Shown here in pieces: positions 1 through 6,458 of a DNA stretch of 6,518 nt. The first letter of the stretch is position 1, and the number at the start of each line of letters is the position of its first letter. Source of the DNA: an uncultured bacterium (GTDB taxonomy: Bacteria; Bacillota; Clostridia; Lachnospirales; Lachnospiraceae); assembly GCA_905214855.1 (NCBI GenBank), contig CAJMNU010000083.1:1-6518 (forward strand), written 5' to 3'. The notes under the pieces were generated by a model. It saw nothing but the letters and a program-made list of their open reading frames with translations. It did no database searches and was not told the origin of the DNA. A program made the position numbers and the translations under genes.

Positions 1-690
1 GATTGCAAACATATTTTTTCCAAGTGTTGTCTTATTCCAGATCACCCACATAACTATTGTCAAAATAACAGAATAAAGAACATATCTTGGAATCGCAACA
101 TCACCGATCTTAAATAACGTTCCTGTGATCAGAGAACGGTATCCCTCTGACAGACCACTTAATGTCTGTCCATTGTTTGTACCATTTTTCAAATACATCA
201 AAATGATACCATAAACAATAAGCTGGGTAGACAGAGTAACGATAAACGGATGCAGTTTGAATTTTGCCACACTGAAACCATTTACCAGACCTACTGTTGC
301 ACCTACCAATAATACCATCAAAAATACAACAAGGATCGGCGGAGCACTGGTCATGTCTGGAAATACCTTAAATACTGTTGTCAAAAGAGATGCAGAGATA
401 CATGCAGTCAATCCAACAACACGTCCGGCAGAAATATCTGTACCAGTCAATACGATACAACCACCAATACCAAGAGCGATTGGTAATTTTGCTGCTGTTA
501 AAGATAATACATTGATGATGGAAGGGAGCTTAAGAAAAGCCGGCTCCTTGATAGATATGTAGATAACAGCCAATGCAATGATAATATACATGGCATTGTT
601 AAATAACAGATCACTTACTTTTTTCATTTTATCCGCAGATGAAAGCGCCTGAAATGCCTGTGCCTTCTCCGATTTTTTAATTTCAGCCAC
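1..690 (-). CDS. mglC: Galactose/methyl-galactoside ABC transporter permease (partial, 3' end beyond window)
   Basis: The inner-membrane channel subunit of a sugar ABC importer. Reading leftward from a GTG at 690 gives 230 uninterrupted codons that run off the window; E. coli MglC is about 336 residues, so roughly the last third is missing. A charged cytoplasmic N-terminus (residues 1-30) is followed by hydrophobic segments near 33-48, 63-82, 90-108, 117-137, 150-166 and 206-223. The motif TGTDISAGRVVGL (82-94) corresponds to the TGGIDLSVGS-like signature of ribose/galactose permeases (BPD_transp_2 family), and GLVNGFSVAKFKLHPFIVTL (134-153) matches the conserved cytoplasmic loop that contacts the ATPase. 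The GTG start is chosen because AGGAGGT lies 7 bases upstream and the first residues look like a normal soluble N-terminus. It begins 18 bases after mglA, so the two are surely cotranscribed. Galactose specificity is inferred from the neighbours. Confidence 0.93.
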   Translation of the reverse strand, partial: MAEIKKSEKAQAFQALSSADKMKKVSDLLFNNAMYIIIALAVIYISIKEPAFLKLPSIINVLSLTAAKLPIALGIGGCIVLTGTDISAGRVVGLTACISASLLTTVFKVFPDMTSAPPILVVFLMVLLVGATVGLVNGFSVAKFKLHPFIVTLSTQLIVYGIILMYLKNGTNNGQTLSGLSEGYRSLITGTLFKIGDVAIPRYVLYSVILTIVMWVIWNKTTLGKNMFAI

Positions 691-697
691 AGTGTTT

Positions 698-704
698 ACC
701 TCCT
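698..704 (-). promoter_or_regulatory. Ribosome binding site of mglC
   Basis: AGGAGGT on the minus strand with a 7-base spacer to the GTG at 690. It lies entirely in the 18-base gap after the mglA stop codon and fixes the non-ATG start of mglC. Confidence 0.85.
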
Positions 705-708
705 AATC

Positions 709-2238
709 CTATGCGTATTTCGCAGCCAGAGTCATAATCTCTTCCTGCGTCGTCTTTTTGGCATCTACTTCGCCTGCCAGTCTTCCTCCTGACATGACCA
801 AGATCCTGTCACATACTCCCAAAAGCTCTGGCATCTCAGAAGAAACCATAATGACTGTCTTTCCCTGCTTTGCCAAATCCAAGATCAACTGGTAGATCTC
901 ATATTTTGCTCCTACGTCAATTCCTCTGGTTGGCTCATCCAAAAGCAACACTTCCGGCTCTGTCAGCAGCCATCTGGCAAGAATTACCTTCTGCTGATTA
1001 CCACCTGATAAGGAACGGATCTGTGTTCTTTGAGTTGGAGTCTTGGTGTGCATTGCCTGAATACCCCATTCCGTTGCCTCACTCAATTTCTTTTCACTCA
1101 AAAACGGACCTACTTTATATTTTGAAAGACTGGATATCGTGGTATTTGCCTGAATATCACGGATACCAAAAATACCTGTTGCACGACGTTCCTCTGTTAA
1201 TAATGCAAATTTATTTGCCAGAGATTCTCTCGCATTTCTGTTATTCACTTTTTTACCATGCAGATATATTTCACCACTCTTTCGAGTTGCAATACCAAAT
1301 ATATTCTCCAAAAGTTCTGTACGTCCGGAACCATCCAGACCAGCCACACCCAAGACCTCTCCTTTTCTTGCCACAAAAGAGACATCTCTCAGCCCTGAAT
1401 ATGCTGCTGTCAGATTTTTTACTTCCAACAAAGTTTCGCCAACCACATTGTCTTTTGTAGGATAACGATTCGTCAGCTCTCGACCAACCATCAAACGAAT
1501 AATCTCATTCATTGTGAGTTCTTTCGCCGGACGGGTAGCAATCCACTGTCCATCACGCATGATCGTTACTTCATCGGAAATTCTTAAAATCTCTTCCATC
1601 TTATGGGAAATATAAATAATGCCGCACCCACGATCACGGAGCATATTGATGATCCTAAATAAATGCTCCACCTCCTCTTCTGTCAGAGAGGAAGTCGGCT
1701 CATCGAATACGATAACTTTAGAATTAAATGAAACCGCCTTTGCAATTTCCACCATCTGCCTCTGAGATACTGGCATACGGCTCATAACTGTTCTTGGATC
1801 TACATGAACATCCAATTCATCAAATACTTTTTTTGTTGCCTCATACATTTTGGACTCACTTGTCAAAGGACACCATTTTGAAATTTTTGGAAAACGTCCC
1901 AGCCACATATTGTCCATTACATTTCTCTTCAACGCCTGATTCAACTCCTGATGAACCATGGCAACACCATTTTCCAGTGCCTCTTTGGAGGTCTTAAAGT
2001 TTACCTCCTGTCCATCCAGATAAATGTGTCCACTGTCTTTGTTGTAAACACCAAAAAGACACTTCATCAACGTGGATTTACCAGCTCCATTCTCTCCCAT
2101 GAGGGCATGTACTGTTCCCGCTTTCACTGTCAAGGATACATTATCCAACGCTTTTACACCCGGAAATGCTTTGTTGATCCCTTCCATCCGCAGAAGAACA
2201 TTTTTGTCTCCAGCAGAGGCTGCTGCCTGCTTTTCCAT
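709..2238 (-). CDS. mglA: Galactose/methyl-galactoside import ATP-binding protein
   Basis: The cytoplasmic ATPase that powers sugar import, with two fused nucleotide-binding domains (509 residues; E. coli MglA is 506). Domain 1 has Walker [10 protein letters not shown] (48-56), Q-loop Gln97, a VSQRQ signature (158-162) in place of LSGGQ, Walker B ending at Glu180 and His212. Domain 2 has a degenerate Walker A, GLDGSGRT (300-307), with Arg306 where Lys is expected. It also has an LSGGNQQK signature (from 410), Walker B ending at Glu435, and Ser467 where the switch His would sit. This asymmetry is typical of the RbsA/MglA/XylG class, so it is not a defect. TEERRATGI (348-356) is a recognised MglA-family motif. 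The frame stays open upstream to 2334, but ATG 2238 is preferred: AGGAGGT lies 6 bases before it and homology begins just after it. Sugar specificity comes from the neighbouring MglB, so ribose or another monosaccharide cannot be excluded. Confidence 0.96.
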   Translation of the reverse strand: MEKQAAASAGDKNVLLRMEGINKAFPGVKALDNVSLTVKAGTVHALMGENGAGKSTLMKCLFGVYNKDSGHIYLDGQEVNFKTSKEALENGVAMVHQELNQALKRNVMDNMWLGRFPKISKWCPLTSESKMYEATKKVFDELDVHVDPRTVMSRMPVSQRQMVEIAKAVSFNSKVIVFDEPTSSLTEEEVEHLFRIINMLRDRGCGIIYISHKMEEILRISDEVTIMRDGQWIATRPAKELTMNEIIRLMVGRELTNRYPTKDNVVGETLLEVKNLTAAYSGLRDVSFVARKGEVLGVAGLDGSGRTELLENIFGIATRKSGEIYLHGKKVNNRNARESLANKFALLTEERRATGIFGIRDIQANTTISSLSKYKVGPFLSEKKLSEATEWGIQAMHTKTPTQRTQIRSLSGGNQQKVILARWLLTEPEVLLLDEPTRGIDVGAKYEIYQLILDLAKQGKTVIMVSSEMPELLGVCDRILVMSGGRLAGEVDAKKTTQEEIMTLAAKYA

Positions 2239-2244
2239 ATCGAC

Positions 2245-2251
2245 ACCTCCT
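2245..2251 (-). promoter_or_regulatory. Ribosome binding site deciding the mglA start
   Basis: AGGAGGT on the minus strand, 6 bases before ATG 2238. It argues against the upstream in-frame ATGs at 2334, 2277 and 2259, none of which has a comparable site. Confidence 0.85.
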
Positions 2252-2338
2252 GCTTCCATTATACCTGTTTGAGCCATCTTAGCTATATGAACTATATAAC
2301 CATAAACCCTGAAATGACTCCATCTCCATATCATATAA

Positions 2339-2372
2339 ATCAGCGCAATACCTTACTATGCATTGCGCTGAT
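2339..2372 (-). repeat. Intercistronic stem-loop between mglB and mglA
   Basis: A perfect 11-bp inverted repeat, ATCAGCGCAAT (2339-2349) and ATTGCGCTGAT (2362-2372), around a 12-base loop, lying 37 bases past the mglB stop codon. In the minus-strand transcript only three U residues follow the stem, so it is not a canonical terminator. In sugar ABC operons, hairpins after the binding-protein gene commonly protect the upstream mRNA from 3' exonucleases or cause partial termination, so that binding protein is made in excess over ATPase and permease. That role is inferred here from position and structure. Confidence 0.75.
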
Positions 2373-2409
2373 CTAACTCATACCAAATCAGTGAGCCTTA
2401 TCCCCACTA

Positions 2410-3603
2410 TTATTCTTCTCCTGTATATGTTGCGTATGGAATATTGACACGCCATGTTCCTACTACGTTCTCAGCATCTACTTCTGCAAATGTGTCTGCA
2501 TTGGTCATATAGTTCTCGCTGATCTGTGCGATCGTATTTGCCATACCTTCTGCATCCTGTTTGATCGTACCAGTCATTGTTCCCTTGCCGATCGCTTCTT
2601 TTGCAGCATCTGTAGCATCTACACCAAATACTGGGATTACAGTAGCACTTCCATCTTCCAGATTATATCCTGCGTTCTGCAATGCTGTCACTGCACCAAT
2701 TGCCATCTCATCATTGTTAGCAATGATCAATTCGATCATATTGTTATTTGCCTTGCTGTACTGGGAAAGGATTGTCTGCATATAGTTATTTGCTGCTGCA
2801 GCAGACCATGCACCATCCTGATCTACCAGATACAGGTTTGTGTTGTTGCTGTCATAGAATGTCAGAGGGGATTTTCCTGCCTCTTCCAGAACTTTGTTTG
2901 CATCTTCTACACCAAACTGTGTACGTGCAATCGCCTCTGCGTTTCCTTCCTGACCTTTGAACATAACGTAGGAGATTGTGCCATCACCATTCAGATCAAC
3001 TGTATCATAGTTCTCTACTAAATACTCACCGATCATCTCGCCCTGCATATGTCCTGCCATCTCATAATCTGTTCCTACAAATACGCACTTGTCGTAGCTG
3101 CTCACTGCCTCTTCACTTACAGAACGGTTAAAGAAAATAACCGGTATTCCCTTAGCACTTGCCTGCTCGATGATGTTCTTTGCAGCATCATCAGAACCGC
3201 TGTCTACCAGATTGACTACCAGCAGAGAAGTTCCTTTTGCAATGGCTGTTGTAACCTGCTCTGTCTGTGTTGTCTGGCTGTTGTTACTGTCATAATCCTG
3301 ATATTTGATACCAGCTGCATCCAGAGCCGCATCTAAAGCACTACGCACACTGGAAATATACGTATCACCATATGTATAATAGAATACGGAAACTTCACCA
3401 TCCAAAGCTACAGGGGCTTTCTGTTCTGCCTCTGTCTTGTCTTCTTTGTTCTCCGCTACAGCCGCAGTTGTGGCGGCAGTTGTAGCAGCAGTTGTCTTCT
3501 CAGCTTCTGTTGTGTTATCCTTATTTCCGCCTCCACATGCAGTTAAAGAGAACGCCATAGTAGTTGCTAATGCCAGTGCCATCATTTTTTTTGATAACTT
3601 CAT
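2410..3603 (-). CDS. mglB: Galactose-binding lipoprotein of the Mgl ABC transporter
   Basis: The extracytoplasmic solute-binding protein that captures the sugar and delivers it to MglC/MglA. It has 397 residues: a lipoprotein signal peptide with lipobox LTAC (Cys23 becomes lipidated), a low-complexity Thr/Ala/Glu/Lys linker (about 24-63), then a two-lobed type I periplasmic-binding domain. DLNGDGTIS (203-211) matches the EF-hand-like calcium loop of E. coli MglB, and Glu291 matches its distal calcium ligand. By alignment from memory to E. coli MglB, sugar contacts Asp80, Asn159, Arg227, Trp266, Asn297 and Asp329 are kept, whereas the equivalents of His152, Asp154 and Asn256 are Asn221, Glu223 and Gln349. 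The ligand may therefore be galactose, glucose or a relative. ATG 3603 is preceded by AAAGGAGG at 8 bases and directly begins a good signal peptide. It is the first gene of the operon, 171 bases before mglA, with a hairpin between. Confidence 0.95.
   Translation of the reverse strand: MKLSKKMMALALATTMAFSLTACGGGNKDNTTEAEKTTAATTAATTAAVAENKEDKTEAEQKAPVALDGEVSVFYYTYGDTYISSVRSALDAALDAAGIKYQDYDSNNSQTTQTEQVTTAIAKGTSLLVVNLVDSGSDDAAKNIIEQASAKGIPVIFFNRSVSEEAVSSYDKCVFVGTDYEMAGHMQGEMIGEYLVENYDTVDLNGDGTISYVMFKGQEGNAEAIARTQFGVEDANKVLEEAGKSPLTFYDSNNTNLYLVDQDGAWSAAAANNYMQTILSQYSKANNNMIELIIANNDEMAIGAVTALQNAGYNLEDGSATVIPVFGVDATDAAKEAIGKGTMTGTIKQDAEGMANTIAQISENYMTNADTFAEVDAENVVGTWRVNIPYATYTGEE
3464..3496 (-). 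repeat. mglB: 12-base tandem repeat in the MglB linker
   Basis: Nearly three copies of a 12-base unit (GCAGTTGTGGCG, GCAGTTGTAGCA, GCAGTTGTC on the plus strand) encode TTAA three times in the linker just after the lipidated cysteine. The unit is a multiple of three, so gain or loss of copies would only lengthen or shorten the spacer between membrane anchor and binding domain. Confidence 0.8.
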
Positions 3604-3611
3604 TGTAATTG

Positions 3612-3619
3612 CCTCCTTT
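3612..3619 (-). promoter_or_regulatory. Ribosome binding site of mglB
   Basis: AAAGGAGG on the minus strand, 8 bases before ATG 3603. It is a near-perfect match to the anti-Shine-Dalgarno sequence and fits a strongly expressed binding protein. Confidence 0.85.
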
Positions 3620-3629
3620 AATATTAGGG

Positions 3630-3660
3630 AATGATCATTTCGTCATCTTGTCTTAATGAC
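3630..3660 (-). promoter_or_regulatory. Operator-like palindromes in the mglB leader
   Basis: Two small symmetric elements lie between the predicted transcription start and the ribosome binding site: the perfect 10-base palindrome AATGATCATT (3630-3639), and GTCAT (3642-3646) with ATGAC (3656-3660) as inverted arms 9 bases apart. The position just downstream of the start would suit a repressor. In AT-rich DNA such short symmetry can arise by chance, and no known regulator motif is recognised. Confidence 0.3.
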
Positions 3661-3666
3661 TTATTT

Positions 3667-3695
3667 ATTATACCTCTTTTTTGCATCAATTTCTA
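3667..3695 (-). promoter_or_regulatory. Predicted sigma-A-type promoter of the mgl operon
   Basis: On the minus strand, -35 TAGAAA (3690-3695, 4 of 6 matches), a 17-base spacer and a perfect -10 TATAAT (3667-3672). Transcription would start near 3660, giving a leader of about 57 bases before the mglB ATG. Upstream A-tracts could compensate for the weak -35. No convincing catabolite-repression (cre) site was found nearby. Confidence 0.65.
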
Positions 3696-3752
3696 TAATT
3701 TTTTTCTGTTTTTTTCTCATTTTTTTAGCATCTTATCCATCTTGTTTTTTTT
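3677..3752. other. A/T-tract array in the divergent intergenic region
   Basis: T-runs on the plus strand (A-runs for mglB transcription) lie at 3677-3682, 3690-3692, 3699-3705, 3709-3715, 3720-3726 and 3745-3752. The centres of the first five are 10 to 11.5 bases apart, close to one helical turn, which predicts intrinsic bending. The array overlaps and extends upstream of the mglB -35 region, where A-tracts can act as UP elements for RNA polymerase. Apart from the two promoters and their leaders, nothing else was recognised in the 312-base gap 3604-3915. Confidence 0.5.
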
Positions 3753-3817
3753 AAGTTCGTAAAGTTATACAAAAAGTACTCAAAACCATCCCATCATATC
3801 ACCAAATATTTTCCAGC

Positions 3818-3846
3818 TTGAATATCCCTGTAAAAAGCATTATGAT
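3818..3846 (+). promoter_or_regulatory. Predicted promoter of the LRR-VWA-AAA operon
   Basis: -35 TTGAAT (3818-3823), exactly 17 bases, -10 TATGAT (3841-3846, 5 of 6 matches). Transcription would start near 3853, leaving a leader of about 63 bases. It is 122 bases from the mglB -35, so the two divergent promoters do not overlap. Confidence 0.65.
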
Positions 3847-3857
3847 TAATCTTTAAG

Positions 3858-3879
3858 AAATGGATTCTTATATCCATTT
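3858..3879 (+). repeat. Hairpin in the 5' UTR of the LRR gene
   Basis: AAATGGAT (3858-3865) pairs with ATCCATTT (3872-3879) around a 6-base loop. The stem can be extended by two or three pairs (AGA with TCT) if one T is bulged. It lies at the predicted 5' end of the transcript. No U-run follows, so it is not a terminator; a role in mRNA stability is possible. Confidence 0.45.
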
Positions 3880-3899
3880 TCTCAAAAAATACATGCTAT

Positions 3900-3906
3900 A
3901 AAGGAG
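3900..3906 (+). promoter_or_regulatory. Ribosome binding site fixing a TTG start
   Basis: AAAGGAG with a 9-base spacer to TTG 3916. There is no ATG in frame near it, so this site is the main evidence for the TTG start. Confidence 0.75.
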
Positions 3907-3915
3907 AACCATCAT

Positions 3916-5037
3916 TTGCCCCATTTTTCTTATCATATTCAAAAAAATCCTATTTCAAAAACAGACTCTGTCACGATCGATTCATTTCTTGGCAATGAAG
4001 CCTCTGTCTTTGTTCCAGGAGATATAGATGGATACCAAGTCACGGCTTTGGATTCCTATGCATTTTCTCCCATTCATCATTCAGGAACATGTCAAAACAT
4101 CCGCCACATTACACTTCCCAATGGTTTGACCAGCATTGGACGTTATACTTTTTATGGCTGTCGTACACTGCAATCTCTCAAGATCCCTGATAGTCTTTCC
4201 TATATTGGTGCTGGTCCATTTGTAGGCTGCCATAATTTAACTGATCTTGAATACTGTATCTATCAGCAAGAAACACATTGTTGTTTAAAAGAAATCATAC
4301 AGGAACTTCCACAGCGACTCTTTGTTACTTTGTCAGAGTTTTCACCAGATGAAATACTCACTCCCTTTGCGCGTCTGGTTTTTCCTGCATATTTTGAAGA
4401 AGCTGTTGAAAATACCCCTGCACGGATTACGGTTTCCAACATTCATGGCTGCGGAACATACTATCGCCAGTGTTTTACTTCTGGCTCTATTGACTTTTCA
4501 AAGTATGATAAGCAATTTCCTATGGCTGCTGCATGGGAAAATCGTTATCATGCGATAGAACTTTGCCTTCTGCGACTCCGTTTTCCATATCAATTATCAG
4601 AAGAAGCCCGCATACAATATGAAAACTTTCTAAAACAACACAGTCTTTTTGCTGGTGCTTTCTGTCTTGGTGTTCATACTACCTCATTCTTCCGGCAAAT
4701 AGTATCAGAACATGCATCCAGTTCCATGTCTGAGGGTACTTTTATGAAAGACCTACCACAAATGGGAGGATTTGATGGTTCTGTTCTCTTGACAGACAGT
4801 TTTTCTGAGAGATCAGATGAACAGATTTTGGAAACGGCTGAAGCTACGGCTGTCTTTTCAGAGCGTACAACTTATCTCTCCCTTTATCTGTCCTCTGTTC
4901 AGCCTGACAAAGAAACTACAGATCTTCTTTTGGATCTGTCTTCTCAGTGTACATTACCTGAATGTACCAGTCTTTTAATGGAATATTGCAATCGCCATTT
5001 TGTTTCTAGTACAAAAATGAAACGATTTACTTTGTAA
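3916..5037 (+). CDS. Leucine-rich repeat protein (BspA-type LRR) with uncharacterised C-terminal region
   Basis: A 373-residue protein of unknown function. The N-terminal 110 residues hold one partial (about 33-53) and two clear 23-residue BspA/TpLRR-type repeats: ITLPNGLTSIGRYTFYGC (65-82) and LKIPDSLSYIGAGPFVGC (88-105), each with the IG..F.GC core of the LRR_5 family. The rest (about 130-373) matches no domain I can name. It includes a segment, FPAYFEEAVENTPARI (156-171), that I associate from memory with LRR proteins of related Clostridia. No signal peptide, membrane segment or sorting signal is visible, and 13 cysteines are scattered through it, so it is probably cytoplasmic, unlike surface BspA adhesins. 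The start is TTG, supported by AAAGGAG 9 bases upstream. It is first in an operon with a VWA protein (38-base gap) and an AAA+ ATPase, so a scaffold or substrate-recognition role for that pair is a reasonable inference. Confidence 0.85.
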   Translation: MPHFSYHIQKNPISKTDSVTIDSFLGNEASVFVPGDIDGYQVTALDSYAFSPIHHSGTCQNIRHITLPNGLTSIGRYTFYGCRTLQSLKIPDSLSYIGAGPFVGCHNLTDLEYCIYQQETHCCLKEIIQELPQRLFVTLSEFSPDEILTPFARLVFPAYFEEAVENTPARITVSNIHGCGTYYRQCFTSGSIDFSKYDKQFPMAAAWENRYHAIELCLLRLRFPYQLSEEARIQYENFLKQHSLFAGAFCLGVHTTSFFRQIVSEHASSSMSEGTFMKDLPQMGGFDGSVLLTDSFSERSDEQILETAEATAVFSERTTYLSLYLSSVQPDKETTDLLLDLSSQCTLPECTSLLMEYCNRHFVSSTKMKRFTL

Positions 5038-5061
5038 AAAACTGGATCACTTAACTTATTG

Positions 5062-5067
5062 TGAGGA
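5062..5067 (+). promoter_or_regulatory. Ribosome binding site deciding the VWA gene start
   Basis: TGAGGA, 8 bases before ATG 5076. The alternative in-frame GTG at 5061 overlaps this site and has no good Shine-Dalgarno of its own, so ATG 5076 is preferred. The rest of the 38-base gap after the LRR gene holds nothing notable. Confidence 0.65.
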
Positions 5068-5075
5068 TTATATTT

Positions 5076-6458
5076 ATGGATTTCATATATAAAGAAAAAA
5101 ATACTACACAAACAGATTCCACGATAAACCGCACATCCTCTGTATCTTTTCAGGAAAAAACTGTTTTGGACGAAAAACTGTTTTCCATTGGTACTAGGAT
5201 TTTGAATATGTCAAGAACAGATCTATATCTTGGAATGAAATTTTTGGATGTTGCTGTCAGCAGTTTTTCTTATGCATGTGATATGGACTGTGTTTCTTTG
5301 GGAACAGACGGCAGCCTTTTATATTTTCATCCCCAAATTCTTGGCGGACTGCTCCGCAAGAGCAGAATCAGAGTCAACCGTCTATATCTGCATCAGGTCT
5401 TTCACTGTATTTTCCATCATCTTTGGAAACAGGGAAAGCGTGAAAAAACATACTGGCATCTTGCGTGTGATATCGCAGCAGAGTCTGTTATAGACAGCCT
5501 TTCTGTCACCTGTATACGTCTGGCACAATCTGCACTCAGGCAGGAAACCTATCACACATTAAAACGATCTATCTCTATATTAACTGCTGAAAAAATTTAT
5601 TTTTATCTGATTCATACGTATCCACAGGCAGGCGATCTGGATGATTTGATCCAAGAATTTCACTTAGATGACCACAGCAAATGGCCAACACCTCCATCTA
5701 ATAATCAGCCGCTTCCCATTCCCAGACAGTGGCAAGATCAGAGTGACTCTTTGGAAACCAATCTGGATACGTTTGCCAGAGAACAAGCTGACCAGACTCA
5801 TACACTGTCCGAGCTTTTACAGGTATCACACCAACGCCACTATGATTATAAGGATTTTCTTCTGAAATTTTCAGCATGGCATGAAGAAATGACAGTTGAC
5901 GATGATTCTTTTGATTATATTTCTTATAGTTATGGTCTTCAAATGTATGGCAACATGCCGTTTATAGAACCTTTAGAATATAAAGAAGTACAAAAAATAC
6001 AAGATTTTATCATTGTCATTGATACTTCTATGTCCTGTTCAGGAGATCTGGTACGATCTTTTCTCAAAGAAACCTATGGCATTTTGATGCAGCAGGAAAG
6101 TTTTTATAGAAAATTAAATCTCCATATTATTCAGTGTGATGATCAGGTCAGAGAGGATAAACATATTTGCAGTAAAGAAGAACTTGAAGAATACATGGAT
6201 CACTTTACCTTGATCGGACAAGGTGGCACAGATTTTCGTCCTGCATTTACCTATGTGGAACAATTATTATCAAAAGGTGCATTCCATCACCTGAAAGGGC
6301 TTTTATATTTTACAGACGGACAGGGGACTTTTCCTAATAAAATGCCGCCTTATGATACAGCTTTTATTCTTATGCAAAAGGATTATCAGGAGGTAGAAGT
6401 ACCCCCGTGGGCAATGAAAATTTATATACAGGAGGAAGGAGCAGAGTATGAATATTAA
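5076..6458 (+). CDS. DUF2201-type metallopeptidase-like / VWA domain protein
   Basis: A 460-residue soluble protein of the DUF2201 family (N-terminal metallopeptidase-like domain, C-terminal VWA-like domain), usually partnered with a MoxR-type AAA+ ATPase. A polar tail (1-30) leads to the peptidase-like domain (about 33-190). Its zinc motif reads HQVFH-CIFH-H (His106, His110, His115), with Gln107 where the catalytic Glu of HExxH should be. ACDIAAE (130-136) follows as in family members. A Pro-rich linker (about 198-222) precedes the VWA domain (about 305-450). The VWA metal site is complete: DTSMS (316-320), Thr385 in GGTDF and Asp414 in FTDG. Metal-dependent partner binding by VWA is therefore likely, while peptidase activity is doubtful. 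There is no signal peptide or membrane segment. It follows the LRR gene by 38 bases and overlaps the next gene by 11 bases. GTG 5061 would add five residues and is less likely. Confidence 0.88.
   Translation: MDFIYKEKNTTQTDSTINRTSSVSFQEKTVLDEKLFSIGTRILNMSRTDLYLGMKFLDVAVSSFSYACDMDCVSLGTDGSLLYFHPQILGGLLRKSRIRVNRLYLHQVFHCIFHHLWKQGKREKTYWHLACDIAAESVIDSLSVTCIRLAQSALRQETYHTLKRSISILTAEKIYFYLIHTYPQAGDLDDLIQEFHLDDHSKWPTPPSNNQPLPIPRQWQDQSDSLETNLDTFAREQADQTHTLSELLQVSHQRHYDYKDFLLKFSAWHEEMTVDDDSFDYISYSYGLQMYGNMPFIEPLEYKEVQKIQDFIIVIDTSMSCSGDLVRSFLKETYGILMQQESFYRKLNLHIIQCDDQVREDKHICSKEELEEYMDHFTLIGQGGTDFRPAFTYVEQLLSKGAFHHLKGLLYFTDGQGTFPNKMPPYDTAFILMQKDYQEVEVPPWAMKIYIQEEGAEYEY
6431..6440 (+). promoter_or_regulatory. 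Ribosome binding site of the downstream AAA+ gene
   Basis: The purine-rich stretch GGAGGAAGGA lies inside the end of the VWA gene. The GAAGGA part is 7 bases and the GGAGG part 12 bases before ATG 6448, so the exact pairing register is unclear, but it supports the overlapping start. Confidence 0.65.

Noticed and set aside
257..562. Plus-strand open frame opposite mglC
   Set aside because: It is antisense to a clear permease gene, with Thr/Asn/Pro-rich composition typical of a shadow frame.
870..1460. 196-codon open frame on the plus strand, antisense to mglA
   Set aside because: No domain, no plausible start site, and it lies wholly opposite a well-conserved ATPase gene; a shadow of its codon use.
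2258..2263. TATAAT on the minus strand just before mglA, as a second promoter
   Set aside because: No -35 match at 16-18 bases (ATAGCT at 17). A perfect -10 alone is common in AT-rich DNA.
2239..2334. Upstream in-frame extension of mglA by 32 codons
   Set aside because: No ribosome binding site at the earlier ATGs, no family similarity in the extra residues, and a strong AGGAGGT sits just before ATG 2238.
2339..2372. The mglB-mglA hairpin as a full intrinsic terminator
   Set aside because: Only three U residues follow the stem, and mglA has no good promoter of its own, so read-through is needed.
1951..2376. Plus-strand open frames opposite the mglA start and the mglB-mglA gap
   Set aside because: No ribosome binding site or recognisable protein; they cross conserved coding sequence and the hairpin.
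3742..3771. TTGTTT with TATACA at 18 bases as a second rightward promoter
   Set aside because: Both boxes are weak and within the A/T-tract array; the TTGAAT-17-TATGAT promoter further right is clearly better.
5061..5075. GTG at 5061 as start of the VWA gene
   Set aside because: It overlaps the TGAGGA that serves ATG 5076 and has no adequate site of its own, though it cannot be fully excluded.
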